Below are positions 9,130 to 17,028 of a stretch of 64,000 nt of DNA, one piece after another. Both the position numbers and the translations under genes were made by a program. Source of the stretch: Sulfuriferula sp. (GTDB lineage: Bacteria; Pseudomonadota; Gammaproteobacteria; Burkholderiales; Sulfuriferulaceae); contig JARLJL010000022.1 in the NCBI GenBank assembly GCA_031291235.1, forward strand, positions 248,001-312,000, given 5' to 3'. The notes under the pieces were generated by a model, which was not told where the DNA came from, made no database searches, and worked only from the letters and a program-made list of their open reading frames with translations. Numbering within the stretch: position 1 is the stretch's first letter; each line of letters starts with the position of its first letter.

Positions 9130-9666
9130 TCAGACGATAGGCGCGAGGAGGCGAGGGTCAAATTCGTACATCAGCAGGACAGCGCCGAACAGATAGAGCG
9201 GCCAGGATTTGAACGATATTTTCCAGTCGGTCGATGACGGCCACATGCTGGTGAATTGCGGCGCCAGCAGACACCAGATGATGATATCTGCGGGTTTGAA
9301 TGCGTAGCCGCCATCGACCCGGTACGCCGCTGCCAGCAGCGTTATATAGATACCCAGCAAGGGTGCCAGTGAGGTCGGCAAGGCGTTATACCAGCGTATA
9401 TTGGCGAAGCTTGCGCTGCCCAGAATCAGCTTGCCGCGCCGATCCCGTTTCGGCAGCAGGCTGAACGATACCGGCTGCGCGTTGGTGACGATGCCGGCAG
9501 TGAGGTGCAACAGTTCATGCAGGAAGGTGCCGGGCAGCGACAATATCGAATAAAGCGCTGTGCGCCCGGATAGCCCGGTTAGCAACAGCCAGATGATGGC
9601 GGATGGAATCAGATACAGCAAGGCCTGCAGCAGTGTGTGCAAGTCGGGCAGCAGGAAGTGCAGCAT
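9130..9666 (-). CDS. Membrane protein with HELLH metallopeptidase-like motif
   Basis: This 178-residue integral membrane protein has about four hydrophobic segments. The sequence FLHELLHLTAGI at residues 49-60 contains HExxH (His50-Glu51...His54) at the start of a membrane helix, the arrangement of M50/site-2-protease-like zinc peptidases. A distal Asp is present (FKPADIIIW), but the usual NPxxxD context is not clear. It starts four bases after the stop of the small gene upstream and has no ribosome site of its own, so translational coupling is likely. It could be a true intramembrane protease or an inactive relative; the substrate is unknown. Confidence 0.7.
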   Translation of the reverse strand: MLHFLLPDLHTLLQALLYLIPSAIIWLLLTGLSGRTALYSILSLPGTFLHELLHLTAGIVTNAQPVSFSLLPKRDRRGKLILGSASFANIRWYNALPTSLAPLLGIYITLLAAAYRVDGGYAFKPADIIIWCLLAPQFTSMWPSSTDWKISFKSWPLYLFGAVLLMYEFDPRLLAPIV

Positions 9667-9669
9667 GCG

Positions 9670-9945
9670 CTAGAACAGCCGCAGCGAAGCCGTTTCCTGC
9701 TCTTTTGCGAGTTTTTTCAGCGCATTTTGCGCAGATAGGGTAGCGCCGTTCTTTTCGGCATGTTCGGCGAAGATGGAAAGCGCATGATCCAGCGAGTCGT
9801 CGATTTCATGCCATTCGTTTTGGAATTCCTGGTGTTTGACATACGATGTAGTCAGCTTGCCGGAGCGCATGACGATCATCAGCACGGCGCAACTGGTGCG
9901 GCGCACGGCAAGCGCGGTTTTTCGGTTTCGATTAATGACCACCAT
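9670..9945 (-). CDS. Small hypothetical protein
   Basis: This 91-residue protein of unknown function has a basic N-terminal third (MVVINRNRKTALAVRR) and an acidic, helical remainder (EWHEIDDSLDHALSIFAEHAEKNG) with no membrane span or recognised motif. An excellent ribosome site (AGAGGAG) lies upstream of the ATG, which makes it a convincing gene. It is coupled to the HELLH membrane protein downstream, so the two may act together. Confidence 0.65.
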   Translation of the reverse strand: MVVINRNRKTALAVRRTSCAVLMIVMRSGKLTTSYVKHQEFQNEWHEIDDSLDHALSIFAEHAEKNGATLSAQNALKKLAKEQETASLRLF

Positions 9946-10124
9946 GACAGTCTCCTCTATGCAGACATCGCATTGTCAGTTTTGTCTACAATAGCCGATT
10001 TGGCGGGCTTGCTCAACTCTCCGGCGAGGCGGCGCCGGGCCGGAATCAATGTTTGCTTCTCCTGCGCGCCTTTATCGACGATAATCGCCATCCGACTTTA
10101 TTTACCGAAGAGACATTTCCGCGC

Positions 10125-11474
<1,350 letters not shown>

Positions 11475-11722
11475 CGCGGCTGTCCCCTGAACAGCATTGG
11501 ATGGCAGTCTGTTAGTTAGTTGCAAGCAAACATTGATAAACTGGCTAATCCATCAGCCCCAGACATGGTTATCGTCACGGTCACTCATCGGTAACGGTAA
11601 ATGGATAGGAACGCGGGTGAGGCCAAATCCAAACCTGCAAATTGCCGTCCGGATTAGCGAAGCCAGCCTATACGCTAATACCGTTTCCCGTCTTCAACAA
11701 ATCAATATCGTGAGAATTTCAA

Positions 11723-12109
11723 ATGAAATCGTTGTTTAAAATATTCTTCAAAACGCTCCGCATCGTGCTGACTCCGTTCATGCTGCTGTGGGAAAAAGCG
11801 ACCACGCCCAAAGGCATCGTTCGTTCGCCACAGGCGCAGCAACTTGTTGACCAAAAATGCCAAAATCTGGCGCTCTACCAATTCAAAACCTGCCCATTCT
11901 GCATCAAGGTCCGGCGTGAGCTTGGCCGCCTGTCGCTGAATGTCTCTCTGCTGGATACACAAAACCACCTGCAAAACCGCGAAGCACTATTACAGGGTGG
12001 CGGTCAGGTTAAAGTGCCTTGCTTGAAAATTACGGATGAAAAAGGCGGTGTGCAGTGGATGTATGAATCTGCCGAAATCATCCAGTACTTGCAGAAGGAA
12101 TTTGTTTGA
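11723..12109 (+). CDS. Membrane-anchored glutaredoxin-like protein
   Basis: This 128-residue thioredoxin-fold protein has redox-active CPFC at residues 57-60 and the cis-proline at 99 in VKVPCL. The last third matches the glutaredoxin helix that binds glutathione (YESAEIIQYLQKEF). Unlike ordinary glutaredoxins it carries about 45 extra N-terminal residues starting with a hydrophobic segment (about 5-24), suggesting an inner-membrane anchor with the domain in the cytoplasm. Predicted role: glutathione-dependent disulfide reduction. The 248 bases between hflX and this gene show no convincing ORF or RNA gene. Confidence 0.85.
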   Translation: MKSLFKIFFKTLRIVLTPFMLLWEKATTPKGIVRSPQAQQLVDQKCQNLALYQFKTCPFCIKVRRELGRLSLNVSLLDTQNHLQNREALLQGGGQVKVPCLKITDEKGGVQWMYESAEIIQYLQKEFV

Positions 12110-12134
12110 ATTTGCAGGTCAGCGCTCGATGTCG

Positions 12135-12563
12135 TTATTCGATCTTAGCAGTTAGAACCTCCTCCCGCTGTCCCGCAAGTATGTCGGTGCCATAGGAATT
12201 GTCGATGACGCAAAGCCATTTTCCGTCGGGCACTTCGCGAAATACATAAGTGGCACGCCGCGTGATACGCGCCGGCACGCCGGCCTGATCATTTACAGTC
12301 AGGATGGTTTCCATGATCACCAGCGCTGTGTCGGCACCCTGAATAATCTGCATTTCCCCTTGCTCTACCACAAGCTTATGGCCGAAATACTCAGCAATGG
12401 CGATAAAAGCCTTGCGGATTTGTTCCTTGCCGTTTGCGATCAGCCCCGGCTTGATGTCAAGAGTTGCATCGTCTGCATAGAACGCCATCAATGCGTCGAA
12501 GTCCTCACTGGTGATTGCTTCATCGGCAGCCTTGATAGCTTGTTGGATCAGTTGGTGTTTCAT
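12135..12563 (-). CDS. SnoaL-like / NTF2-fold protein
   Basis: This 142-residue protein of the SnoaL/DUF4440 type shows a helical start with FDALMAFYADDATLDIKPG, then a beta-rich part ending with the recurring phrase VPDGKWLCVIDNS. The family folds as a cone-shaped barrel and includes isomerases, hydrolases and ketosteroid-like proteins, so no reaction can be assigned. The start at 12563 has a GGGGA ribosome site; longer frames would run through the terminator-like hairpin at 12603-12627. That hairpin, a T run and a possible leader peptide lie just upstream, so expression may be attenuated. Confidence 0.78.
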   Translation of the reverse strand: MKHQLIQQAIKAADEAITSEDFDALMAFYADDATLDIKPGLIANGKEQIRKAFIAIAEYFGHKLVVEQGEMQIIQGADTALVIMETILTVNDQAGVPARITRRATYVFREVPDGKWLCVIDNSYGTDILAGQREEVLTAKIE

Positions 12564-12576
12564 GTCTATTTCCCCG

Positions 12577-12633
12577 GTTAAGTGAGTGCCAGGAGACGGA
12601 CATAAAAAAACCCGCCTCGTGGCGGGTGCAGTG
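12577..12633. repeat. 57-bp direct repeat, copy 1
   Basis: Nearly identical to 13983-14040, with a few substitutions and single-base indels. Both begin GGTTAAGTGAGTGCC and end in a GC-rich hairpin (CCCGCC TCGT GGCGGG) followed by TGCAGTG. The two copies bracket the cytochrome c peroxidase gene and its upstream region (about 1.35 kb). Confidence 0.85.
12603..12627 (-). terminator. Terminator/attenuator hairpin before the SnoaL-like gene
   Basis: Read on the minus strand, a CCCGCC/GGCGGG stem with an ACGA loop is followed by seven T. It lies about 40 bases upstream of the SnoaL-like start codon rather than after a gene, so it could act as a transcription attenuator. Confidence 0.6.
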
Positions 12634-12647
12634 AACAATTAAGCGCG

Positions 12648-12710
12648 CTAACCCACCATGCTTGAAATGGTGGTAATAATGGCCAAACGTGTTTTGGTCG
12701 CGAATTTCAT
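12648..12710 (-). CDS. Possible leader peptide upstream of the SnoaL-like gene
   Basis: This 20-codon frame reads MKFATKTRLAIITTISSMVG and ends 21 bases before the attenuator-like hairpin. The sequence TGCTATAGT, a good extended -10 box, sits just upstream of its ATG, so it would be translated from a nearly leaderless message. The last codons form an inverted repeat (CCACCAT/ATGGTGG). The Ile/Thr/Ser-rich end is suggestive of a regulatory leader, but no ribosome site is visible and it may be chance. Confidence 0.25.
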   Translation of the reverse strand: MKFATKTRLAIITTISSMVG

Positions 12711-12914
12711 GGGAAAACTATAGCAGAAATGGCAGTGAGCAGGCAATCCCTTGGGCGTGGCTGAGGGTGGCAAAAGGCAAGGCGCAATCCCGATAGTCAG
12801 GATCATGGTAGTTGCCTCAGCTAACCGCATGTTGTGAATGATCGCGCATGATGGAGCGGGGGGTGTCAATCAAACCTGACTTTATTGTCAGTTGACGTAT
12901 ATTAATCACCATAG

Positions 12915-12934
12915 ATATATTGAGATCAATATAT
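12915..12934. promoter_or_regulatory. Palindrome upstream of the cytochrome c peroxidase gene
   Basis: Two perfect 9-bp arms, ATATATTGA and TCAATATAT, are separated by two bases. The site lies 38 bases before the start codon and is a plausible operator. It does not have the TTGAT-N4-ATCAA spacing of FNR/CRP-like sites, so the binding protein is unknown. Confidence 0.45.
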
Positions 12935-12971
12935 GTTTTTAACTGATTCTTTATATCTAAGGGATGGCATT

Positions 12972-13961
12972 ATGAAAATACGATCTATTACCGCCACACT
13001 CCTGGCGCTCTGCATCTCTTCCGCTTGGGCCGCTACCGACGAGCCTATCCAGCCAATTACACCAGCAAAGATCACAAAGCCCGCGATGGTGGAACTGGGC
13101 AAGAAGCTCTTTTTCGATCCCCGCCTTTCCAAGTCGGGTTTCATTTCTTGCAACTCCTGCCACAATCTCTCTATGGGAGGTTCCGATAACCTGAAAACGT
13201 CCATTGGCGACCATTGGCATCAAGGCCCGATAAATGCACCGACAGTACTCAATTCAAGCATGAGTCTGGCTCAATTCTGGGATGGTCGTGCAGCCGATTT
13301 GAAAGCCCAGGCTGGTGGCCCCATTGCCAACCCTGGAGAAATGGGATTCACTCATGCCCTGGTGGTAGAAATGCTGGAATCCATTCCTGCATACCAGGTC
13401 GAATTCAAGCAGGTTTTCGGTACGGACAAGATCGATATCGACAAGGTTACCACGGCCATTGCCGAGTTCGAGAAGACCCTTGTGACACCCAACGCCCGCT
13501 TCGACAAGTGGCTAAAGGGCGATAAAAAAGCCATCACTACTTACGAATTGGCAGGTTACAAGCTTTTTAAGGATAGCGGCTGTGTCGCTTGCCACAATGG
13601 CCCAGATGTGGGCGGCAACTCATTCCAGAAAATGGGGCTGGTGGAAGCTTACAAAACAACGAATCCGGCCGAAGGCCGCATGGGCGTCACTGGTAAGGAT
13701 GCGGACCGCTTCAAGTTCAAGGTACCTTCCTTGCGTAACGTGGAGTTAACTTATCCCTATTTCCATGATGGCGCTGCCAACACCCTGTCCGAGGCAGTTA
13801 CCACTATGGGGCGGGTGCAGTTGGGCAAGCAATTTACTCCCGAGGAAACCGCCAAGATCGTCGCCTTCCTGAAGACACTCACCGGTGACCAGCCCAACTT
13901 TAAGCTCCCTATCCTACCGCCTTCCTCCGACACAACGCCGCGACCCACCCCATTCAATTAG
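12972..13961 (+). CDS. Di-haem cytochrome c peroxidase (CcpA/MauG family)
   Basis: This 329-residue periplasmic protein has a signal peptide at residues 1-20 (ending AWA). Two c-type haem motifs are present: CNSCH (60-64) and CVACH (204-208). The first half has the family phrase MVELGKKLFFDPRLS; the second has KVPSLRNVELTYPYFHDGA. The family reduces H2O2 to water with electrons from small cytochromes, or oxidises protein substrates (MauG). The ATG at 12972 has AGGGA upstream. The gene stands alone between two 57-bp direct repeats, which suggests it arrived or was duplicated as a module. Confidence 0.93.
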   Translation: MKIRSITATLLALCISSAWAATDEPIQPITPAKITKPAMVELGKKLFFDPRLSKSGFISCNSCHNLSMGGSDNLKTSIGDHWHQGPINAPTVLNSSMSLAQFWDGRAADLKAQAGGPIANPGEMGFTHALVVEMLESIPAYQVEFKQVFGTDKIDIDKVTTAIAEFEKTLVTPNARFDKWLKGDKKAITTYELAGYKLFKDSGCVACHNGPDVGGNSFQKMGLVEAYKTTNPAEGRMGVTGKDADRFKFKVPSLRNVELTYPYFHDGAANTLSEAVTTMGRVQLGKQFTPEETAKIVAFLKTLTGDQPNFKLPILPPSSDTTPRPTPFN

Positions 13962-13982
13962 GCAACGCTATTCAATCTGCCT

Positions 13983-14040
13983 GGTTAAGTGAGTGCCGAG
14001 AGACGGACATAAGAAACCCGCCTCGTGGCGGGGTGCAGTG
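13983..14040. repeat. Direct repeat, copy 2
   Basis: Second copy of the repeat at 12577-12633, including the CCCGCC/GGCGGG hairpin (14017-14032). On the minus strand the hairpin is followed by TTTCTTATG. Here it is not followed by a SnoaL-like gene but by the 3' end of the peroxidase gene. Confidence 0.85.
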
Positions 14041-14051
14041 CAGGGGCAGCA

Positions 14052-14082
14052 TTAACAAATTGTAGGAATGCTGGCATTGACC
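14052..14082. repeat. Short repeat flanking brnTA, left copy
   Basis: The sequence TTAACAAATTGTAGGAATG followed by a diverged TGACC tail recurs at 14832-14862. The core AACAAATTGT(T) is an inverted repeat. The pair brackets the toxin-antitoxin genes. Confidence 0.6.
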
Positions 14083-14208
14083 TCTGCCGTCGAATTTGCG
14101 TGAGAAGTTTGGGCTGCCGCGGTGAAGTGCTGCCTTGTATGTCATGTCACTTTGATAGTTATTAATCAGTATTTTATAGTGTAAGGTATTCGTTATCTTG
14201 CTTTGTTT

Positions 14209-14229
14209 TGTATATTGCCATAATATACA
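14209..14229. promoter_or_regulatory. Probable BrnA operator at the brnTA promoter
   Basis: The inverted repeat TGTATAT-N7-ATATACA ends three bases before the brnT start codon and overlaps the only AT-rich promoter-like sequence. Autorepression of brnTA by the BrnA DNA-binding domain is known for the family; that this palindrome is the site is inferred. Confidence 0.5.
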
Positions 14230-14232
14230 TTC

Positions 14233-14532
14233 ATGATTGATCTGAATAAGATTACCTATTTTGAGTGGGACGACGGTAACGCTCGTAAGAACGATAAGCA
14301 CGGCGTTTCAATGGCTGAATCGGAACAGGTGTTTTTCAATGCGCCACTTCTGATGATAGCCGATATCAAACATAGTCAGGATGAGCCACGCTATCATGCA
14401 TTGGGTAAAACGGACGAAGGGCGAACTTTGCACATGACTTTTACCCTAAGACATGAAGGGACAAGTATCCGCATAATTTCGGCCAGGGATATGCACAGAA
14501 AGGAGCGAACAATTTATGAACAAGTTACTTAA
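14233..14532 (+). CDS. brnT: BrnT family ribonuclease toxin
   Basis: This 99-residue RelE-fold toxin of the DUF497/BrnT family has the signature FEWDDGNARKNDKHGVS near the N-terminus and the C-terminal RIISARDMHRKERTIYE. BrnT toxins cleave RNA and inhibit translation under stress. It overlaps the antitoxin gene by 17 bases, toxin first, which is the normal brnTA order. The start is close to a palindromic operator, leaving almost no 5' leader. Full-length, no defects seen. Confidence 0.93.
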   Translation: MIDLNKITYFEWDDGNARKNDKHGVSMAESEQVFFNAPLLMIADIKHSQDEPRYHALGKTDEGRTLHMTFTLRHEGTSIRIISARDMHRKERTIYEQVT

Positions 14533-14782
14533 AGCAGTTCCAAAATTTGCCAATGAGACGGAAGAACGTCTTTTTTGGGATGCGCACGACTCTACTGAGT
14601 ATCTTGACTGGACCAAAGCGCAAAGTGTTGTACTGCCGAATTTGAAGCCGACAACCAAAACGATCTCGTTACGCTTGCCTCAGCACCTGCTCGATTCCAT
14701 CAAGGCTGCTGCAAATGCGCGTGATGTTCCATATCAATCCTTGATCAAGGTATGGTTGCAGGAGAAACTGCATAATCATTGA
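14516..14782 (+). CDS. brnA: BrnA family antitoxin
   Basis: This 88-residue antitoxin has an N-terminal toxin-binding part (FANETEERLFWDAHDSTEYLDW) and a C-terminal ribbon-helix-helix domain (TISLRLPQHLLDSIKAAANARDVPYQSLI) that would bind the promoter. It neutralises BrnT and represses the operon with it. The order, overlap and domain plan match known BrnTA modules. Confidence 0.92.
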   Translation: MNKLLKAVPKFANETEERLFWDAHDSTEYLDWTKAQSVVLPNLKPTTKTISLRLPQHLLDSIKAAANARDVPYQSLIKVWLQEKLHNH

Positions 14783-14831
14783 TTTGATTCAAGGAATGGG
14801 GTATTGATCGAGTTTTATCTGCTTGATTTTG

Positions 14832-14862
14832 TTAACAAATTGTTGGAATGTTAGAACTGACC
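14832..14862. repeat. Short repeat flanking brnTA, right copy
   Basis: The sequence TTAACAAATTGTTGGAATG with tail TAGAACTGACC is the counterpart of 14052-14082. A tail ending in TGACCCC is common in REP-like elements mobilised by RAYT transposases; that relationship is inferred. Confidence 0.6.
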
Positions 14863-14877
14863 CCGGTTCCCTCGCCA

Positions 14878-14902
14878 GTCCGCGTTGAATGATGGGTTAT
14901 GC
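14878..14902 (-). other. Half attC site (truncated) at the end of the cassette array
   Basis: The plus-strand sequence GTTGAATGATGGGTTATGC is very similar to the corresponding end of the attC at 16939-17007 (GGTGGAATGATGGGTTGGGC). The stem GTCCGCG has no complementary partner nearby, so the other half of the site has been lost. The stop codon of the DUF3800 gene lies inside the core site, as usual for cassettes. Confidence 0.6.
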
Positions 14903-16021
14903 ATATATCGGGTGGGTCAGAAGTTTTTGGCTGACGAAATGTAGATATTCAGGCATGCCTTCGATCAAATTGCGCCCCTCTTTCGCCCTTGAATGTCGCT
15001 CCATGAGAATCACAGCGTTTCGTTGCGCCGAGATGTCCTTGAGATTCAGTGTGTCGAATTCAGGAAAAATGCTGCCGTAGTGACCTATGGCTGGTATGAG
15101 TTCTTTCCATTTCTCCACATGCTCGTTACCACTGTTGCTGAGTGCATAGACCGCTGCCGCCGAAACTGCGTCGGCAAGTTGAATTCCGTAGGTGATCTTG
15201 GAGTCGGAGAACTGAATTGGGCCTGACAGGTTGAATGTGATTGGGTGCTCTTTACCGAAAGCAGAGCTAAATTGTCGATCTTTACGATCAATCATTACGT
15301 TGAACATGGTTTGCTTATGCTGTAACGGTTTCGAGTGATCGCAAATTGCTGTCAACTGATCAAACTCCAAGCCCCAGTTGGCCAATAGCGTGAAAAGAGC
15401 GGTGTCCGTGAGATCGAGTATCCACTTGCCAACTCCTTCGTCACTAAGTGATGCCAACTCGGCACAAATGTCCTCTGCTCTATGTTGTGCGAACTCTCGA
15501 ATCTGAATCAGTATCGGAGAGTTCTCTGGATGTGTCGATGATGAAAATATTTTGTCTAGGCCATCGGTATTTCGGCTTCGCATGAGATTTTCGAAGTCCG
15601 CGAAAATCTGTTCGGCACCAGCTCCGCGCGCCACGAACTCGACATACAGCATGTTGGCTATGAATTTATGAAATCCAATGCCATAAAAAAGTGAGTTGAT
15701 GTCTGAAATGCAGGGTTCGAAGATGTACTCAAAAAACTTGCAGGCAAGAGCGAATTTCTTTTCAGATACTGAGAGTTTTATTCTGCCTTCGAAGTAAGTG
15801 AATATCTCGTCAACTGCCTTCCGGCCTTTATTGAATTGAACAAGTCTACTTCCCTTGAGTTCTCCACCCTGTATTCCGTATTTCTTGATTAACGCGGTTA
15901 CGAACTCTTGCGCCTCAATGTCGTCTGTTGCCACCGATCCGTAGGCGAAATACTTTTGATGGGGATGAAGGAGATTATTTCCGGTAAATCCAGATTCGTC
16001 GAAGTAGATTCTTTGTGGCAT
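14897..16021 (-). CDS. DUF3800 protein, cassette gene 1
   Basis: This 374-residue DUF3800 protein begins with the family motif IYFDESGFTG (Asp8, Glu9) and ends with the second motif ITYGIQLADAVSAAAVYAL (residues about 293-311), where the Asp completes a predicted RNase H-like metal site. The family is often found among phage-defence and mobile genes; activity is undemonstrated. The gene lies in an integron cassette: it starts 27 bases after the attC at 16049-16119 and stops inside a truncated attC. Its sequence is clearly more AT-rich than the core genes. No promoter of its own is obvious. Confidence 0.85.
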   Translation of the reverse strand: MPQRIYFDESGFTGNNLLHPHQKYFAYGSVATDDIEAQEFVTALIKKYGIQGGELKGSRLVQFNKGRKAVDEIFTYFEGRIKLSVSEKKFALACKFFEYIFEPCISDINSLFYGIGFHKFIANMLYVEFVARGAGAEQIFADFENLMRSRNTDGLDKIFSSSTHPENSPILIQIREFAQHRAEDICAELASLSDEGVGKWILDLTDTALFTLLANWGLEFDQLTAICDHSKPLQHKQTMFNVMIDRKDRQFSSAFGKEHPITFNLSGPIQFSDSKITYGIQLADAVSAAAVYALSNSGNEHVEKWKELIPAIGHYGSIFPEFDTLNLKDISAQRNAVILMERHSRAKEGRNLIEGMPEYLHFVSQKLLTHPIYA

Positions 16022-16048
16022 AGCAGCAATCAGTTTCTTGGGAAATAT

Positions 16049-16119
16049 GCATAACGTATAAATTCAGCGGACGACAAAAGCGTAGCTTTTGTTGGTCCGC
16101 TGGAATGCTTGGTTAGGGC
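16049..16119 (-). other. attC recombination site (integron cassette)
   Basis: Read on the minus strand the site runs from core GCCCTAAC to core GTTATGC. Between them lie paired arms AGCGGAC/GTCCGCT with an unpaired extra G (ATTC-AGCGGAC against GTCCGCT-G-GAAT) and an inner perfect ACAAAAGC/GCTTTTGT hairpin. The extrahelical base and the paired outer cores are the hallmarks that let integrase recognise the folded bottom strand. Confidence 0.9.
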
Positions 16120-16123
16120 GTTG

Positions 16124-16933
16124 TTAGTACATTCGCTCATTAGTTATTTTCTGCGCCGCGACTATGCCGTGCTCTGACAGAAATGAAGCTAAATCAGAGT
16201 ACTGTTGGCGATATTTATCTGACTTGATAATTTTGGGGCTAAAGAAAAGACTAATTTCGGATACTTTCCCATCTGAGGATTCTCGAAAAAAAAGCGGAGA
16301 CAATATTTCCAGTAGGCGTTTCGCCGTATCGAGCTTTGCGTCGTCATGGCGCGTGAAGGCGTTGACTGCAAATCGGAAGGAGCCCAATACAATATCAATG
16401 ACGCTACTGAAGTGAGATTGGCCAATAGCGGCATAGTGGTAACCTACGATGCGTTCAAGGCGATGTTCTTTTGAATAAGGAAGCCCTATAACACCAATCG
16501 AAAGCTTTTCGCGCAAGTGGCCATCTATCTGTTTATCTTCGAAGCGATCGATTAAGACAAGACCATGAGATTCAGGGCGATTCAGGTAACAGTCGTAGTG
16601 GTAGCAAATTCGGTTGATTTCGTTACGACGAGCCTCGGCGGGGTTCGTCGCGACATTATGCAAAATCATCGACGTCAGAAACACACAGCCATGAGCAATC
16701 GCCGCCTCCATTACAGCCTGTTTTAATGCAATGAAGTCTTTGTGACTGAGATGTGCTGGGCCAGGGTTGAATTTCAGAATGAAGTCCAATGGAACCTTAG
16801 CGGACTTGCGGATAGAGTCTATTGCCAATGACAACGATTGGGCTGCTTGTCCATCAACCACCAAGCCGCCATACACGAAGAAGTCGTTGTCCGTCTCTTC
16901 AAGGTTGCTTTCATCGCAGTACAGCAGATACAT
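16124..16933 (-). CDS. DUF3800-like protein, cassette gene 2
   Basis: This 269-residue protein begins MYLLYCDESNLEE, the DUF3800 acidic motif (Asp7, Glu8). A later segment SVIDIVLGSFRFAVNAF (about 185-201) corresponds to the family's second motif. It is distant from cassette gene 1, so the two are not recent duplicates. The start codon is five bases from the attC at 16939-17007; the attC core GTTAGGGC itself supplies the only ribosome-site-like AGGG, 8 bases upstream. Function unknown; a nuclease-like role is possible from the fold. Confidence 0.78.
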   Translation of the reverse strand: MYLLYCDESNLEETDNDFFVYGGLVVDGQAAQSLSLAIDSIRKSAKVPLDFILKFNPGPAHLSHKDFIALKQAVMEAAIAHGCVFLTSMILHNVATNPAEARRNEINRICYHYDCYLNRPESHGLVLIDRFEDKQIDGHLREKLSIGVIGLPYSKEHRLERIVGYHYAAIGQSHFSSVIDIVLGSFRFAVNAFTRHDDAKLDTAKRLLEILSPLFFRESSDGKVSEISLFFSPKIIKSDKYRQQYSDLASFLSEHGIVAAQKITNERMY

Positions 16934-16938
16934 GGCGA

Positions 16939-17007
16939 GCCCTAACGTCTGAATTCACCGGCCTGCGCGGCTTTTCGCGCAGGTCCGGTGGAATGATGGG
17001 TTGGGCG
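16939..17007 (-). other. attC recombination site (integron cassette)
   Basis: On the minus strand the site runs from core GCCCAAC to GTTAGGGC. Arms ATTCACCGG and CCGGT-G-GAAT pair with one extrahelical G, and the inner stem CTGCGCG/CGCGCAG closes a six-base loop. It separates cassette genes 2 and 3. Confidence 0.92.
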
Positions 17008-17028
17008 TCTCGGCAGGTTGTGCACGAT

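Noticed and set aside
11497..11739. 80-codon frame between hflX and the glutaredoxin gene
   Set aside because: No ribosome site, composition unlike neighbouring genes, and it runs into the start of the glutaredoxin gene. The interval shows no other feature.
12915..12934. FNR/CRP-type box before the cytochrome c peroxidase
   Set aside because: The dyad has TTGA and TCAA arms but only two bases between them; FNR-like sites need four after TTGAT. Kept only as an unassigned palindrome.
12577..14040. Insertion sequence ends around the peroxidase gene
   Set aside because: The repeats are direct, not inverted, no transposase is present, and the repeat contains a terminator rather than IS ends.
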